Origin: Hordeum vulgare subsp. vulgare
Lineage: Eukaryota; Streptophyta; Magnoliopsida; Poales; Poaceae
Length of the DNA stretch: 64,000 bases
Direction: 5' to 3'
Assembly: GCF_904849725.1 (NCBI RefSeq)
Contig: NC_058521.1
Span: 435,630,676-435,694,675, forward strand
The notes beneath the pieces were generated by a model. It was not told where the DNA came from. It ran no database searches and saw only the letters and a program-made list of their open reading frames with translations. Shown here piece after piece: positions 30,620 to 41,787 of the stretch. Position numbers and translations under genes: made by a program. How positions within the stretch are numbered: the first letter of the stretch is position 1; every line of letters starts with the position of its first letter.

Positions 30620-32002
30620 ATGCTAGTTATTATTTTGTGGATTAATCTACTCGGAAAATTGCCTATTTACTCAACAATCCAAAAACCTAATGTCTGTAGG
30701 AATTTTTCGAGTAATGGTTTTGCTGCTGCACTGAAACCGGATAAGTTTACCGGTACCTTTTTCAAGCGTTGGCAAACGAGAACCACCTTATGGCTCACGG
30801 CTATGAACGTGTTCTGGGTAGCCGGTGTCACTCCTACGGAAACTATCACTCCTGAACAGGAGAAGATGTTTAAGGAGGCCACCGTCCTATTCCTTGGAGC
30901 AGTCATTAGCGTGATCGGAGATAAGCTGGTTGATGCATATTTACATATGCATGTTGCCAAGGACTTGTGGGAGGCGCTCGAATCTAAATTCGGGGCCACC
31001 GATGCTGGGAGTGAGATGTATGTTATGGACTCCATCATGGCTAACGGGACATGGGAAATCACTGATCGTCCCTATGGTTGCAAACCATTGGGATGCAAGT
31101 GGGTGTTCAAAAAGAAGCTTAGGCCCGACGGTACAATTGAAAAGTACAAGGCTAGGCTTGTGGCCAAGGGCTATGCCCAGAAAGAAGAGGAAGATTTCTT
31201 CGATACTTATTCACCTGTGGCTAGACTGACCACCATTAGAGTACTACTCTCATTGGCGGCCTCTCATGGTCTTCTCGTTCATCAAATGGACGTTAAGACG
31301 GCTTTCCTGAATGGAGAGCTAAATGAGGAAATTTATATGCAACAGCCAGATGGCTTTGTGATAGAAGGTCAGGAAGGAAAGGTGTGTAAGTTGCTGAAAT
31401 CTTTATATGGTCTGAGACAAGCACCTAAGCAATGGCATGAGAAGTTTAATACAACTCTGACATCTGTTGGCTTCGTTGTTAATGAAGCTGACAAATGTGT
31501 ATACTATCGCCATGGTGGGGGCGAAGGAGTTATATTGTGCTTGTATGTTGATGACATACTGATATTTGGAACCAACCTCAAAGTAATTGAGGAGGTTAAG
31601 TCCTTTCTGTCTCAAAACTTTGAGATGAAGGACCTTGGGGTGGCTGATGTTATCTTGAACATCAAGCTATTGAGAGATGATGAGGGTGGGATTACACTTC
31701 TGCAATCCCACTATGTTGACAAGATTTTGATTCGCTTTGGATATTCAGACTGCAAGATTTGTCAAACACCATATGATCCTAGTGTGCTTATTCGAAAGTT
31801 TAAAGGCACAGCTATAGATCAATTGAGATTCTCTCAAATTATCGGTTCACTTATGTACCTAGCTAGCGCAACAAGGCCTGACATCGCGTTTGCTGTGAGC
31901 AAACTTAGCCGGTTTGTTGCAAACCCGGGCGAAGTTCATTGGCGTGCTGTTGAAAGAATTATGCGCTACTTGAAAGGTACTTCAAGATCAGTATGTCATT
32001 AG
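30620..32002 (+). CDS. Copia Gag/RT fusion ORF, short unit 14
   Basis: Identical in translation to short unit 1. Fusion point ATGGA at 31025; YVDD at 31544-31555. Confidence 0.7.
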   Translation: MLVIILWINLLGKLPIYSTIQKPNVCRNFSSNGFAAALKPDKFTGTFFKRWQTRTTLWLTAMNVFWVAGVTPTETITPEQEKMFKEATVLFLGAVISVIGDKLVDAYLHMHVAKDLWEALESKFGATDAGSEMYVMDSIMANGTWEITDRPYGCKPLGCKWVFKKKLRPDGTIEKYKARLVAKGYAQKEEEDFFDTYSPVARLTTIRVLLSLAASHGLLVHQMDVKTAFLNGELNEEIYMQQPDGFVIEGQEGKVCKLLKSLYGLRQAPKQWHEKFNTTLTSVGFVVNEADKCVYYRHGGGEGVILCLYVDDILIFGTNLKVIEEVKSFLSQNFEMKDLGVADVILNIKLLRDDEGGITLLQSHYVDKILIRFGYSDCKICQTPYDPSVLIRKFKGTAIDQLRFSQIIGSLMYLASATRPDIAFAVSKLSRFVANPGEVHWRAVERIMRYLKGTSRSVCH

Positions 32003-32015
32003 TCTAGTCAATGCC

Positions 32016-33398
32016 ATGCTAGTTATTATTTTGTGGATTAATCTACTCGGAAAATTGCCTATTTACTCAACAATCCAAAAACCTAATGTCTGTAGGAATT
32101 TTTCGAGTAATGGTTTTGCTGCTGCACTGAAACCGGATAAGTTTACCGGTACCTTTTTCAAGCGTTGGCAAACGAGAACCACCTTATGGCTCACGGCTAT
32201 GAACGTGTTCTGGGTAGCCGGTGTCACTCCTACGGAAACTATCACTCCTGAACAGGAGAAGATGTTTAAGGAGGCCACCGTCCTATTCCTTGGAGCAGTC
32301 ATTAGCGTGATCGGAGATAAGCTGGTTGATGCATATTTACATATGCATGTTGCCAAGGACTTGTGGGAGGCGCTCGAATCTAAATTCGGGGCCACCGATG
32401 CTGGGAGTGAGATGTATGTTATGGACTCCATCATGGCTAACGGGACATGGGAAATCACTGATCGTCCCTATGGTTGCAAACCATTGGGATGCAAGTGGGT
32501 GTTCAAAAAGAAGCTTAGGCCCGACGGTACAATTGAAAAGTACAAGGCTAGGCTTGTGGCCAAGGGCTATGCCCAGAAAGAAGAGGAAGATTTCTTCGAT
32601 ACTTATTCACCTGTGGCTAGACTGACCACCATTAGAGTACTACTCTCATTGGCGGCCTCTCATGGTCTTCTCGTTCATCAAATGGACGTTAAGACGGCTT
32701 TCCTGAATGGAGAGCTAAATGAGGAAATTTATATGCAACAGCCAGATGGCTTTGTGATAGAAGGTCAGGAAGGAAAGGTGTGTAAGTTGCTGAAATCTTT
32801 ATATGGTCTGAGACAAGCACCTAAGCAATGGCATGAGAAGTTTAATACAACTCTGACATCTGTTGGCTTCGTTGTTAATGAAGCTGACAAATGTGTATAC
32901 TATCGCCATGGTGGGGGCGAAGGAGTTATATTGTGCTTGTATGTTGATGACATACTGATATTTGGAACCAACCTCAAAGTAATTGAGGAGGTTAAGTCCT
33001 TTCTGTCTCAAAACTTTGAGATGAAGGACCTTGGGGTGGCTGATGTTATCTTGAACATCAAGCTATTGAGAGATGATGAGGGTGGGATTACACTTCTGCA
33101 ATCCCACTATGTTGACAAGATTTTGATTCGCTTTGGATATTCAGACTGCAAGATTTGTCAAACACCATATGATCCTAGTGTGCTTATTCGAAAGTTTAAA
33201 GGCACAGCTATAGATCAATTGAGATTCTCTCAAATTATCGGTTCACTTATGTACCTAGCTAGCGCAACAAGGCCTGACATCGCGTTTGCTGTGAGCAAAC
33301 TTAGCCGGTTTGTTGCAAACCCGGGCGAAGTTCATTGGCGTGCTGTTGAAAGAATTATGCGCTACTTGAAAGGTACTTCAAGATCAGTATGTCATTAG
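32016..33398 (+). CDS. Copia Gag/RT fusion ORF, short unit 15
   Basis: Identical in translation to short unit 1. Fusion point ATGGA at 32421; YVDD at 32940-32951. Confidence 0.7.
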   Translation: MLVIILWINLLGKLPIYSTIQKPNVCRNFSSNGFAAALKPDKFTGTFFKRWQTRTTLWLTAMNVFWVAGVTPTETITPEQEKMFKEATVLFLGAVISVIGDKLVDAYLHMHVAKDLWEALESKFGATDAGSEMYVMDSIMANGTWEITDRPYGCKPLGCKWVFKKKLRPDGTIEKYKARLVAKGYAQKEEEDFFDTYSPVARLTTIRVLLSLAASHGLLVHQMDVKTAFLNGELNEEIYMQQPDGFVIEGQEGKVCKLLKSLYGLRQAPKQWHEKFNTTLTSVGFVVNEADKCVYYRHGGGEGVILCLYVDDILIFGTNLKVIEEVKSFLSQNFEMKDLGVADVILNIKLLRDDEGGITLLQSHYVDKILIRFGYSDCKICQTPYDPSVLIRKFKGTAIDQLRFSQIIGSLMYLASATRPDIAFAVSKLSRFVANPGEVHWRAVERIMRYLKGTSRSVCH

Positions 33399-33411
33399 TC
33401 TAGTCAATGCC

Positions 33412-34794
33412 ATGCTAGTTATTATTTTGTGGATTAATCTACTCGGAAAATTGCCTATTTACTCAACAATCCAAAAACCTAATGTCTGTAGGAATTTTTC
33501 GAGTAATGGTTTTGCTGCTGCACTGAAACCGGATAAGTTTACCGGTACCTTTTTCAAGCGTTGGCAAACGAGAACCACCTTATGGCTCACGGCTATGAAC
33601 GTGTTCTGGGTAGCCGGTGTCACTCCTACGGAAACTATCACTCCTGAACAGGAGAAGATGTTTAAGGAGGCCACCGTCCTATTCCTTGGAGCAGTCATTA
33701 GCGTGATCGGAGATAAGCTGGTTGATGCATATTTACATATGCATGTTGCCAAGGACTTGTGGGAGGCGCTCGAATCTAAATTCGGGGCCACCGATGCTGG
33801 GAGTGAGATGTATGTTATGGACTCCATCATGGCTAACGGGACATGGGAAATCACTGATCGTCCCTATGGTTGCAAACCATTGGGATGCAAGTGGGTGTTC
33901 AAAAAGAAGCTTAGGCCCGACGGTACAATTGAAAAGTACAAGGCTAGGCTTGTGGCCAAGGGCTATGCCCAGAAAGAAGAGGAAGATTTCTTCGATACTT
34001 ATTCACCTGTGGCTAGACTGACCACCATTAGAGTACTACTCTCATTGGCGGCCTCTCATGGTCTTCTCGTTCATCAAATGGACGTTAAGACGGCTTTCCT
34101 GAATGGAGAGCTAAATGAGGAAATTTATATGCAACAGCCAGATGGCTTTGTGATAGAAGGTCAGGAAGGAAAGGTGTGTAAGTTGCTGAAATCTTTATAT
34201 GGTCTGAGACAAGCACCTAAGCAATGGCATGAGAAGTTTAATACAACTCTGACATCTGTTGGCTTCGTTGTTAATGAAGCTGACAAATGTGTATACTATC
34301 GCCATGGTGGGGGCGAAGGAGTTATATTGTGCTTGTATGTTGATGACATACTGATATTTGGAACCAACCTCAAAGTAATTGAGGAGGTTAAGTCCTTTCT
34401 GTCTCAAAACTTTGAGATGAAGGACCTTGGGGTGGCTGATGTTATCTTGAACATCAAGCTATTGAGAGATGATGAGGGTGGGATTACACTTCTGCAATCC
34501 CACTATGTTGACAAGATTTTGATTCGCTTTGGATATTCAGACTGCAAGATTTGTCAAACACCATATGATCCTAGTGTGCTTATTCGAAAGTTTAAAGGCA
34601 CAGCTATAGATCAATTGAGATTCTCTCAAATTATCGGTTCACTTATGTACCTAGCTAGCGCAACAAGGCCTGACATCGCGTTTGCTGTGAGCAAACTTAG
34701 CCGGTTTGTTGCAAACCCGGGCGAAGTTCATTGGCGTGCTGTTGAAAGAATTATGCGCTACTTGAAAGGTACTTCAAGATCAGTATGTCATTAG
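33412..34794 (+). CDS. Copia Gag/RT fusion ORF, short unit 16
   Basis: Identical in translation to short unit 1. Fusion point ATGGA at 33817; YVDD at 34336-34347. Confidence 0.7.
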   Translation: MLVIILWINLLGKLPIYSTIQKPNVCRNFSSNGFAAALKPDKFTGTFFKRWQTRTTLWLTAMNVFWVAGVTPTETITPEQEKMFKEATVLFLGAVISVIGDKLVDAYLHMHVAKDLWEALESKFGATDAGSEMYVMDSIMANGTWEITDRPYGCKPLGCKWVFKKKLRPDGTIEKYKARLVAKGYAQKEEEDFFDTYSPVARLTTIRVLLSLAASHGLLVHQMDVKTAFLNGELNEEIYMQQPDGFVIEGQEGKVCKLLKSLYGLRQAPKQWHEKFNTTLTSVGFVVNEADKCVYYRHGGGEGVILCLYVDDILIFGTNLKVIEEVKSFLSQNFEMKDLGVADVILNIKLLRDDEGGITLLQSHYVDKILIRFGYSDCKICQTPYDPSVLIRKFKGTAIDQLRFSQIIGSLMYLASATRPDIAFAVSKLSRFVANPGEVHWRAVERIMRYLKGTSRSVCH

Positions 34795-34807
34795 TCTAGT
34801 CAATGCC

Positions 34808-36190
34808 ATGCTAGTTATTATTTTGTGGATTAATCTACTCGGAAAATTGCCTATTTACTCAACAATCCAAAAACCTAATGTCTGTAGGAATTTTTCGAGT
34901 AATGGTTTTGCTGCTGCACTGAAACCGGATAAGTTTACCGGTACCTTTTTCAAGCGTTGGCAAACGAGAACCACCTTATGGCTCACGGCTATGAACGTGT
35001 TCTGGGTAGCCGGTGTCACTCCTACGGAAACTATCACTCCTGAACAGGAGAAGATGTTTAAGGAGGCCACCGTCCTATTCCTTGGAGCAGTCATTAGCGT
35101 GATCGGAGATAAGCTGGTTGATGCATATTTACATATGCATGTTGCCAAGGACTTGTGGGAGGCGCTCGAATCTAAATTCGGGGCCACCGATGCTGGGAGT
35201 GAGATGTATGTTATGGACTCCATCATGGCTAACGGGACATGGGAAATCACTGATCGTCCCTATGGTTGCAAACCATTGGGATGCAAGTGGGTGTTCAAAA
35301 AGAAGCTTAGGCCCGACGGTACAATTGAAAAGTACAAGGCTAGGCTTGTGGCCAAGGGCTATGCCCAGAAAGAAGAGGAAGATTTCTTCGATACTTATTC
35401 ACCTGTGGCTAGACTGACCACCATTAGAGTACTACTCTCATTGGCGGCCTCTCATGGTCTTCTCGTTCATCAAATGGACGTTAAGACGGCTTTCCTGAAT
35501 GGAGAGCTAAATGAGGAAATTTATATGCAACAGCCAGATGGCTTTGTGATAGAAGGTCAGGAAGGAAAGGTGTGTAAGTTGCTGAAATCTTTATATGGTC
35601 TGAGACAAGCACCTAAGCAATGGCATGAGAAGTTTAATACAACTCTGACATCTGTTGGCTTCGTTGTTAATGAAGCTGACAAATGTGTATACTATCGCCA
35701 TGGTGGGGGCGAAGGAGTTATATTGTGCTTGTATGTTGATGACATACTGATATTTGGAACCAACCTCAAAGTAATTGAGGAGGTTAAGTCCTTTCTGTCT
35801 CAAAACTTTGAGATGAAGGACCTTGGGGTGGCTGATGTTATCTTGAACATCAAGCTATTGAGAGATGATGAGGGTGGGATTACACTTCTGCAATCCCACT
35901 ATGTTGACAAGATTTTGATTCGCTTTGGATATTCAGACTGCAAGATTTGTCAAACACCATATGATCCTAGTGTGCTTATTCGAAAGTTTAAAGGCACAGC
36001 TATAGATCAATTGAGATTCTCTCAAATTATCGGTTCACTTATGTACCTAGCTAGCGCAACAAGGCCTGACATCGCGTTTGCTGTGAGCAAACTTAGCCGG
36101 TTTGTTGCAAACCCGGGCGAAGTTCATTGGCGTGCTGTTGAAAGAATTATGCGCTACTTGAAAGGTACTTCAAGATCAGTATGTCATTAG
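34808..36190 (+). CDS. Copia Gag/RT fusion ORF, short unit 17
   Basis: Identical in translation to short unit 1. Fusion point ATGGA at 35213; YVDD at 35732-35743. Confidence 0.7.
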   Translation: MLVIILWINLLGKLPIYSTIQKPNVCRNFSSNGFAAALKPDKFTGTFFKRWQTRTTLWLTAMNVFWVAGVTPTETITPEQEKMFKEATVLFLGAVISVIGDKLVDAYLHMHVAKDLWEALESKFGATDAGSEMYVMDSIMANGTWEITDRPYGCKPLGCKWVFKKKLRPDGTIEKYKARLVAKGYAQKEEEDFFDTYSPVARLTTIRVLLSLAASHGLLVHQMDVKTAFLNGELNEEIYMQQPDGFVIEGQEGKVCKLLKSLYGLRQAPKQWHEKFNTTLTSVGFVVNEADKCVYYRHGGGEGVILCLYVDDILIFGTNLKVIEEVKSFLSQNFEMKDLGVADVILNIKLLRDDEGGITLLQSHYVDKILIRFGYSDCKICQTPYDPSVLIRKFKGTAIDQLRFSQIIGSLMYLASATRPDIAFAVSKLSRFVANPGEVHWRAVERIMRYLKGTSRSVCH

Positions 36191-36203
36191 TCTAGTCAAT
36201 GCC

Positions 36204-37586
36204 ATGCTAGTTATTATTTTGTGGATTAATCTACTCGGAAAATTGCCTATTTACTCAACAATCCAAAAACCTAATGTCTGTAGGAATTTTTCGAGTAATG
36301 GTTTTGCTGCTGCACTGAAACCGGATAAGTTTACCGGTACCTTTTTCAAGCGTTGGCAAACGAGAACCACCTTATGGCTCACGGCTATGAACGTGTTCTG
36401 GGTAGCCGGTGTCACTCCTACGGAAACTATCACTCCTGAACAGGAGAAGATGTTTAAGGAGGCCACCGTCCTATTCCTTGGAGCAGTCATTAGCGTGATC
36501 GGAGATAAGCTGGTTGATGCATATTTACATATGCATGTTGCCAAGGACTTGTGGGAGGCGCTCGAATCTAAATTCGGGGCCACCGATGCTGGGAGTGAGA
36601 TGTATGTTATGGACTCCATCATGGCTAACGGGACATGGGAAATCACTGATCGTCCCTATGGTTGCAAACCATTGGGATGCAAGTGGGTGTTCAAAAAGAA
36701 GCTTAGGCCCGACGGTACAATTGAAAAGTACAAGGCTAGGCTTGTGGCCAAGGGCTATGCCCAGAAAGAAGAGGAAGATTTCTTCGATACTTATTCACCT
36801 GTGGCTAGACTGACCACCATTAGAGTACTACTCTCATTGGCGGCCTCTCATGGTCTTCTCGTTCATCAAATGGACGTTAAGACGGCTTTCCTGAATGGAG
36901 AGCTAAATGAGGAAATTTATATGCAACAGCCAGATGGCTTTGTGATAGAAGGTCAGGAAGGAAAGGTGTGTAAGTTGCTGAAATCTTTATATGGTCTGAG
37001 ACAAGCACCTAAGCAATGGCATGAGAAGTTTAATACAACTCTGACATCTGTTGGCTTCGTTGTTAATGAAGCTGACAAATGTGTATACTATCGCCATGGT
37101 GGGGGCGAAGGAGTTATATTGTGCTTGTATGTTGATGACATACTGATATTTGGAACCAACCTCAAAGTAATTGAGGAGGTTAAGTCCTTTCTGTCTCAAA
37201 ACTTTGAGATGAAGGACCTTGGGGTGGCTGATGTTATCTTGAACATCAAGCTATTGAGAGATGATGAGGGTGGGATTACACTTCTGCAATCCCACTATGT
37301 TGACAAGATTTTGATTCGCTTTGGATATTCAGACTGCAAGATTTGTCAAACACCATATGATCCTAGTGTGCTTATTCGAAAGTTTAAAGGCACAGCTATA
37401 GATCAATTGAGATTCTCTCAAATTATCGGTTCACTTATGTACCTAGCTAGCGCAACAAGGCCTGACATCGCGTTTGCTGTGAGCAAACTTAGCCGGTTTG
37501 TTGCAAACCCGGGCGAAGTTCATTGGCGTGCTGTTGAAAGAATTATGCGCTACTTGAAAGGTACTTCAAGATCAGTATGTCATTAG
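36204..37586 (+). CDS. Copia Gag/RT fusion ORF, short unit 18
   Basis: Identical in translation to short unit 1. Fusion point ATGGA at 36609; YVDD at 37128-37139. Confidence 0.7.
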   Translation: MLVIILWINLLGKLPIYSTIQKPNVCRNFSSNGFAAALKPDKFTGTFFKRWQTRTTLWLTAMNVFWVAGVTPTETITPEQEKMFKEATVLFLGAVISVIGDKLVDAYLHMHVAKDLWEALESKFGATDAGSEMYVMDSIMANGTWEITDRPYGCKPLGCKWVFKKKLRPDGTIEKYKARLVAKGYAQKEEEDFFDTYSPVARLTTIRVLLSLAASHGLLVHQMDVKTAFLNGELNEEIYMQQPDGFVIEGQEGKVCKLLKSLYGLRQAPKQWHEKFNTTLTSVGFVVNEADKCVYYRHGGGEGVILCLYVDDILIFGTNLKVIEEVKSFLSQNFEMKDLGVADVILNIKLLRDDEGGITLLQSHYVDKILIRFGYSDCKICQTPYDPSVLIRKFKGTAIDQLRFSQIIGSLMYLASATRPDIAFAVSKLSRFVANPGEVHWRAVERIMRYLKGTSRSVCH

Positions 37587-37599
37587 TCTAGTCAATGCC

Positions 37600-38982
37600 A
37601 TGCTAGTTATTATTTTGTGGATTAATCTACTCGGAAAATTGCCTATTTACTCAACAATCCAAAAACCTAATGTCTGTAGGAATTTTTCGAGTAATGGTTT
37701 TGCTGCTGCACTGAAACCGGATAAGTTTACCGGTACCTTTTTCAAGCGTTGGCAAACGAGAACCACCTTATGGCTCACGGCTATGAACGTGTTCTGGGTA
37801 GCCGGTGTCACTCCTACGGAAACTATCACTCCTGAACAGGAGAAGATGTTTAAGGAGGCCACCGTCCTATTCCTTGGAGCAGTCATTAGCGTGATCGGAG
37901 ATAAGCTGGTTGATGCATATTTACATATGCATGTTGCCAAGGACTTGTGGGAGGCGCTCGAATCTAAATTCGGGGCCACCGATGCTGGGAGTGAGATGTA
38001 TGTTATGGACTCCATCATGGCTAACGGGACATGGGAAATCACTGATCGTCCCTATGGTTGCAAACCATTGGGATGCAAGTGGGTGTTCAAAAAGAAGCTT
38101 AGGCCCGACGGTACAATTGAAAAGTACAAGGCTAGGCTTGTGGCCAAGGGCTATGCCCAGAAAGAAGAGGAAGATTTCTTCGATACTTATTCACCTGTGG
38201 CTAGACTGACCACCATTAGAGTACTACTCTCATTGGCGGCCTCTCATGGTCTTCTCGTTCATCAAATGGACGTTAAGACGGCTTTCCTGAATGGAGAGCT
38301 AAATGAGGAAATTTATATGCAACAGCCAGATGGCTTTGTGATAGAAGGTCAGGAAGGAAAGGTGTGTAAGTTGCTGAAATCTTTATATGGTCTGAGACAA
38401 GCACCTAAGCAATGGCATGAGAAGTTTAATACAACTCTGACATCTGTTGGCTTCGTTGTTAATGAAGCTGACAAATGTGTATACTATCGCCATGGTGGGG
38501 GCGAAGGAGTTATATTGTGCTTGTATGTTGATGACATACTGATATTTGGAACCAACCTCAAAGTAATTGAGGAGGTTAAGTCCTTTCTGTCTCAAAACTT
38601 TGAGATGAAGGACCTTGGGGTGGCTGATGTTATCTTGAACATCAAGCTATTGAGAGATGATGAGGGTGGGATTACACTTCTGCAATCCCACTATGTTGAC
38701 AAGATTTTGATTCGCTTTGGATATTCAGACTGCAAGATTTGTCAAACACCATATGATCCTAGTGTGCTTATTCGAAAGTTTAAAGGCACAGCTATAGATC
38801 AATTGAGATTCTCTCAAATTATCGGTTCACTTATGTACCTAGCTAGCGCAACAAGGCCTGACATCGCGTTTGCTGTGAGCAAACTTAGCCGGTTTGTTGC
38901 AAACCCGGGCGAAGTTCATTGGCGTGCTGTTGAAAGAATTATGCGCTACTTGAAAGGTACTTCAAGATCAGTATGTCATTAG
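37600..38982 (+). CDS. Copia Gag/RT fusion ORF, short unit 19
   Basis: Identical in translation to short unit 1. Fusion point ATGGA at 38005; YVDD at 38524-38535. Confidence 0.7.
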   Translation: MLVIILWINLLGKLPIYSTIQKPNVCRNFSSNGFAAALKPDKFTGTFFKRWQTRTTLWLTAMNVFWVAGVTPTETITPEQEKMFKEATVLFLGAVISVIGDKLVDAYLHMHVAKDLWEALESKFGATDAGSEMYVMDSIMANGTWEITDRPYGCKPLGCKWVFKKKLRPDGTIEKYKARLVAKGYAQKEEEDFFDTYSPVARLTTIRVLLSLAASHGLLVHQMDVKTAFLNGELNEEIYMQQPDGFVIEGQEGKVCKLLKSLYGLRQAPKQWHEKFNTTLTSVGFVVNEADKCVYYRHGGGEGVILCLYVDDILIFGTNLKVIEEVKSFLSQNFEMKDLGVADVILNIKLLRDDEGGITLLQSHYVDKILIRFGYSDCKICQTPYDPSVLIRKFKGTAIDQLRFSQIIGSLMYLASATRPDIAFAVSKLSRFVANPGEVHWRAVERIMRYLKGTSRSVCH

Positions 38983-38995
38983 TCTAGTCAATGCC

Positions 38996-40378
38996 ATGCT
39001 AGTTATTATTTTGTGGATTAATCTACTCGGAAAATTGCCTATTTACTCAACAATCCAAAAACCTAATGTCTGTAGGAATTTTTCGAGTAATGGTTTTGCT
39101 GCTGCACTGAAACCGGATAAGTTTACCGGTACCTTTTTCAAGCGTTGGCAAACGAGAACCACCTTATGGCTCACGGCTATGAACGTGTTCTGGGTAGCCG
39201 GTGTCACTCCTACGGAAACTATCACTCCTGAACAGGAGAAGATGTTTAAGGAGGCCACCGTCCTATTCCTTGGAGCAGTCATTAGCGTGATCGGAGATAA
39301 GCTGGTTGATGCATATTTACATATGCATGTTGCCAAGGACTTGTGGGAGGCGCTCGAATCTAAATTCGGGGCCACCGATGCTGGGAGTGAGATGTATGTT
39401 ATGGACTCCATCATGGCTAACGGGACATGGGAAATCACTGATCGTCCCTATGGTTGCAAACCATTGGGATGCAAGTGGGTGTTCAAAAAGAAGCTTAGGC
39501 CCGACGGTACAATTGAAAAGTACAAGGCTAGGCTTGTGGCCAAGGGCTATGCCCAGAAAGAAGAGGAAGATTTCTTCGATACTTATTCACCTGTGGCTAG
39601 ACTGACCACCATTAGAGTACTACTCTCATTGGCGGCCTCTCATGGTCTTCTCGTTCATCAAATGGACGTTAAGACGGCTTTCCTGAATGGAGAGCTAAAT
39701 GAGGAAATTTATATGCAACAGCCAGATGGCTTTGTGATAGAAGGTCAGGAAGGAAAGGTGTGTAAGTTGCTGAAATCTTTATATGGTCTGAGACAAGCAC
39801 CTAAGCAATGGCATGAGAAGTTTAATACAACTCTGACATCTGTTGGCTTCGTTGTTAATGAAGCTGACAAATGTGTATACTATCGCCATGGTGGGGGCGA
39901 AGGAGTTATATTGTGCTTGTATGTTGATGACATACTGATATTTGGAACCAACCTCAAAGTAATTGAGGAGGTTAAGTCCTTTCTGTCTCAAAACTTTGAG
40001 ATGAAGGACCTTGGGGTGGCTGATGTTATCTTGAACATCAAGCTATTGAGAGATGATGAGGGTGGGATTACACTTCTGCAATCCCACTATGTTGACAAGA
40101 TTTTGATTCGCTTTGGATATTCAGACTGCAAGATTTGTCAAACACCATATGATCCTAGTGTGCTTATTCGAAAGTTTAAAGGCACAGCTATAGATCAATT
40201 GAGATTCTCTCAAATTATCGGTTCACTTATGTACCTAGCTAGCGCAACAAGGCCTGACATCGCGTTTGCTGTGAGCAAACTTAGCCGGTTTGTTGCAAAC
40301 CCGGGCGAAGTTCATTGGCGTGCTGTTGAAAGAATTATGCGCTACTTGAAAGGTACTTCAAGATCAGTATGTCATTAG
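38996..40378 (+). CDS. Copia Gag/RT fusion ORF, short unit 20
   Basis: Identical in translation to short unit 1. Fusion point ATGGA at 39401; YVDD at 39920-39931. Confidence 0.7.
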   Translation: MLVIILWINLLGKLPIYSTIQKPNVCRNFSSNGFAAALKPDKFTGTFFKRWQTRTTLWLTAMNVFWVAGVTPTETITPEQEKMFKEATVLFLGAVISVIGDKLVDAYLHMHVAKDLWEALESKFGATDAGSEMYVMDSIMANGTWEITDRPYGCKPLGCKWVFKKKLRPDGTIEKYKARLVAKGYAQKEEEDFFDTYSPVARLTTIRVLLSLAASHGLLVHQMDVKTAFLNGELNEEIYMQQPDGFVIEGQEGKVCKLLKSLYGLRQAPKQWHEKFNTTLTSVGFVVNEADKCVYYRHGGGEGVILCLYVDDILIFGTNLKVIEEVKSFLSQNFEMKDLGVADVILNIKLLRDDEGGITLLQSHYVDKILIRFGYSDCKICQTPYDPSVLIRKFKGTAIDQLRFSQIIGSLMYLASATRPDIAFAVSKLSRFVANPGEVHWRAVERIMRYLKGTSRSVCH

Positions 40379-40391
40379 TCTAGTCAATGCC

Positions 40392-41774
40392 ATGCTAGTT
40401 ATTATTTTGTGGATTAATCTACTCGGAAAATTGCCTATTTACTCAACAATCCAAAAACCTAATGTCTGTAGGAATTTTTCGAGTAATGGTTTTGCTGCTG
40501 CACTGAAACCGGATAAGTTTACCGGTACCTTTTTCAAGCGTTGGCAAACGAGAACCACCTTATGGCTCACGGCTATGAACGTGTTCTGGGTAGCCGGTGT
40601 CACTCCTACGGAAACTATCACTCCTGAACAGGAGAAGATGTTTAAGGAGGCCACCGTCCTATTCCTTGGAGCAGTCATTAGCGTGATCGGAGATAAGCTG
40701 GTTGATGCATATTTACATATGCATGTTGCCAAGGACTTGTGGGAGGCGCTCGAATCTAAATTCGGGGCCACCGATGCTGGGAGTGAGATGTATGTTATGG
40801 ACTCCATCATGGCTAACGGGACATGGGAAATCACTGATCGTCCCTATGGTTGCAAACCATTGGGATGCAAGTGGGTGTTCAAAAAGAAGCTTAGGCCCGA
40901 CGGTACAATTGAAAAGTACAAGGCTAGGCTTGTGGCCAAGGGCTATGCCCAGAAAGAAGAGGAAGATTTCTTCGATACTTATTCACCTGTGGCTAGACTG
41001 ACCACCATTAGAGTACTACTCTCATTGGCGGCCTCTCATGGTCTTCTCGTTCATCAAATGGACGTTAAGACGGCTTTCCTGAATGGAGAGCTAAATGAGG
41101 AAATTTATATGCAACAGCCAGATGGCTTTGTGATAGAAGGTCAGGAAGGAAAGGTGTGTAAGTTGCTGAAATCTTTATATGGTCTGAGACAAGCACCTAA
41201 GCAATGGCATGAGAAGTTTAATACAACTCTGACATCTGTTGGCTTCGTTGTTAATGAAGCTGACAAATGTGTATACTATCGCCATGGTGGGGGCGAAGGA
41301 GTTATATTGTGCTTGTATGTTGATGACATACTGATATTTGGAACCAACCTCAAAGTAATTGAGGAGGTTAAGTCCTTTCTGTCTCAAAACTTTGAGATGA
41401 AGGACCTTGGGGTGGCTGATGTTATCTTGAACATCAAGCTATTGAGAGATGATGAGGGTGGGATTACACTTCTGCAATCCCACTATGTTGACAAGATTTT
41501 GATTCGCTTTGGATATTCAGACTGCAAGATTTGTCAAACACCATATGATCCTAGTGTGCTTATTCGAAAGTTTAAAGGCACAGCTATAGATCAATTGAGA
41601 TTCTCTCAAATTATCGGTTCACTTATGTACCTAGCTAGCGCAACAAGGCCTGACATCGCGTTTGCTGTGAGCAAACTTAGCCGGTTTGTTGCAAACCCGG
41701 GCGAAGTTCATTGGCGTGCTGTTGAAAGAATTATGCGCTACTTGAAAGGTACTTCAAGATCAGTATGTCATTAG
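40392..41774 (+). CDS. Copia Gag/RT fusion ORF, short unit 21
   Basis: Identical in translation to short unit 1. Fusion point ATGGA at 40797; YVDD at 41316-41327. Confidence 0.7.
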   Translation: MLVIILWINLLGKLPIYSTIQKPNVCRNFSSNGFAAALKPDKFTGTFFKRWQTRTTLWLTAMNVFWVAGVTPTETITPEQEKMFKEATVLFLGAVISVIGDKLVDAYLHMHVAKDLWEALESKFGATDAGSEMYVMDSIMANGTWEITDRPYGCKPLGCKWVFKKKLRPDGTIEKYKARLVAKGYAQKEEEDFFDTYSPVARLTTIRVLLSLAASHGLLVHQMDVKTAFLNGELNEEIYMQQPDGFVIEGQEGKVCKLLKSLYGLRQAPKQWHEKFNTTLTSVGFVVNEADKCVYYRHGGGEGVILCLYVDDILIFGTNLKVIEEVKSFLSQNFEMKDLGVADVILNIKLLRDDEGGITLLQSHYVDKILIRFGYSDCKICQTPYDPSVLIRKFKGTAIDQLRFSQIIGSLMYLASATRPDIAFAVSKLSRFVANPGEVHWRAVERIMRYLKGTSRSVCH

Positions 41775-41787
41775 TCTAGTCAATGCC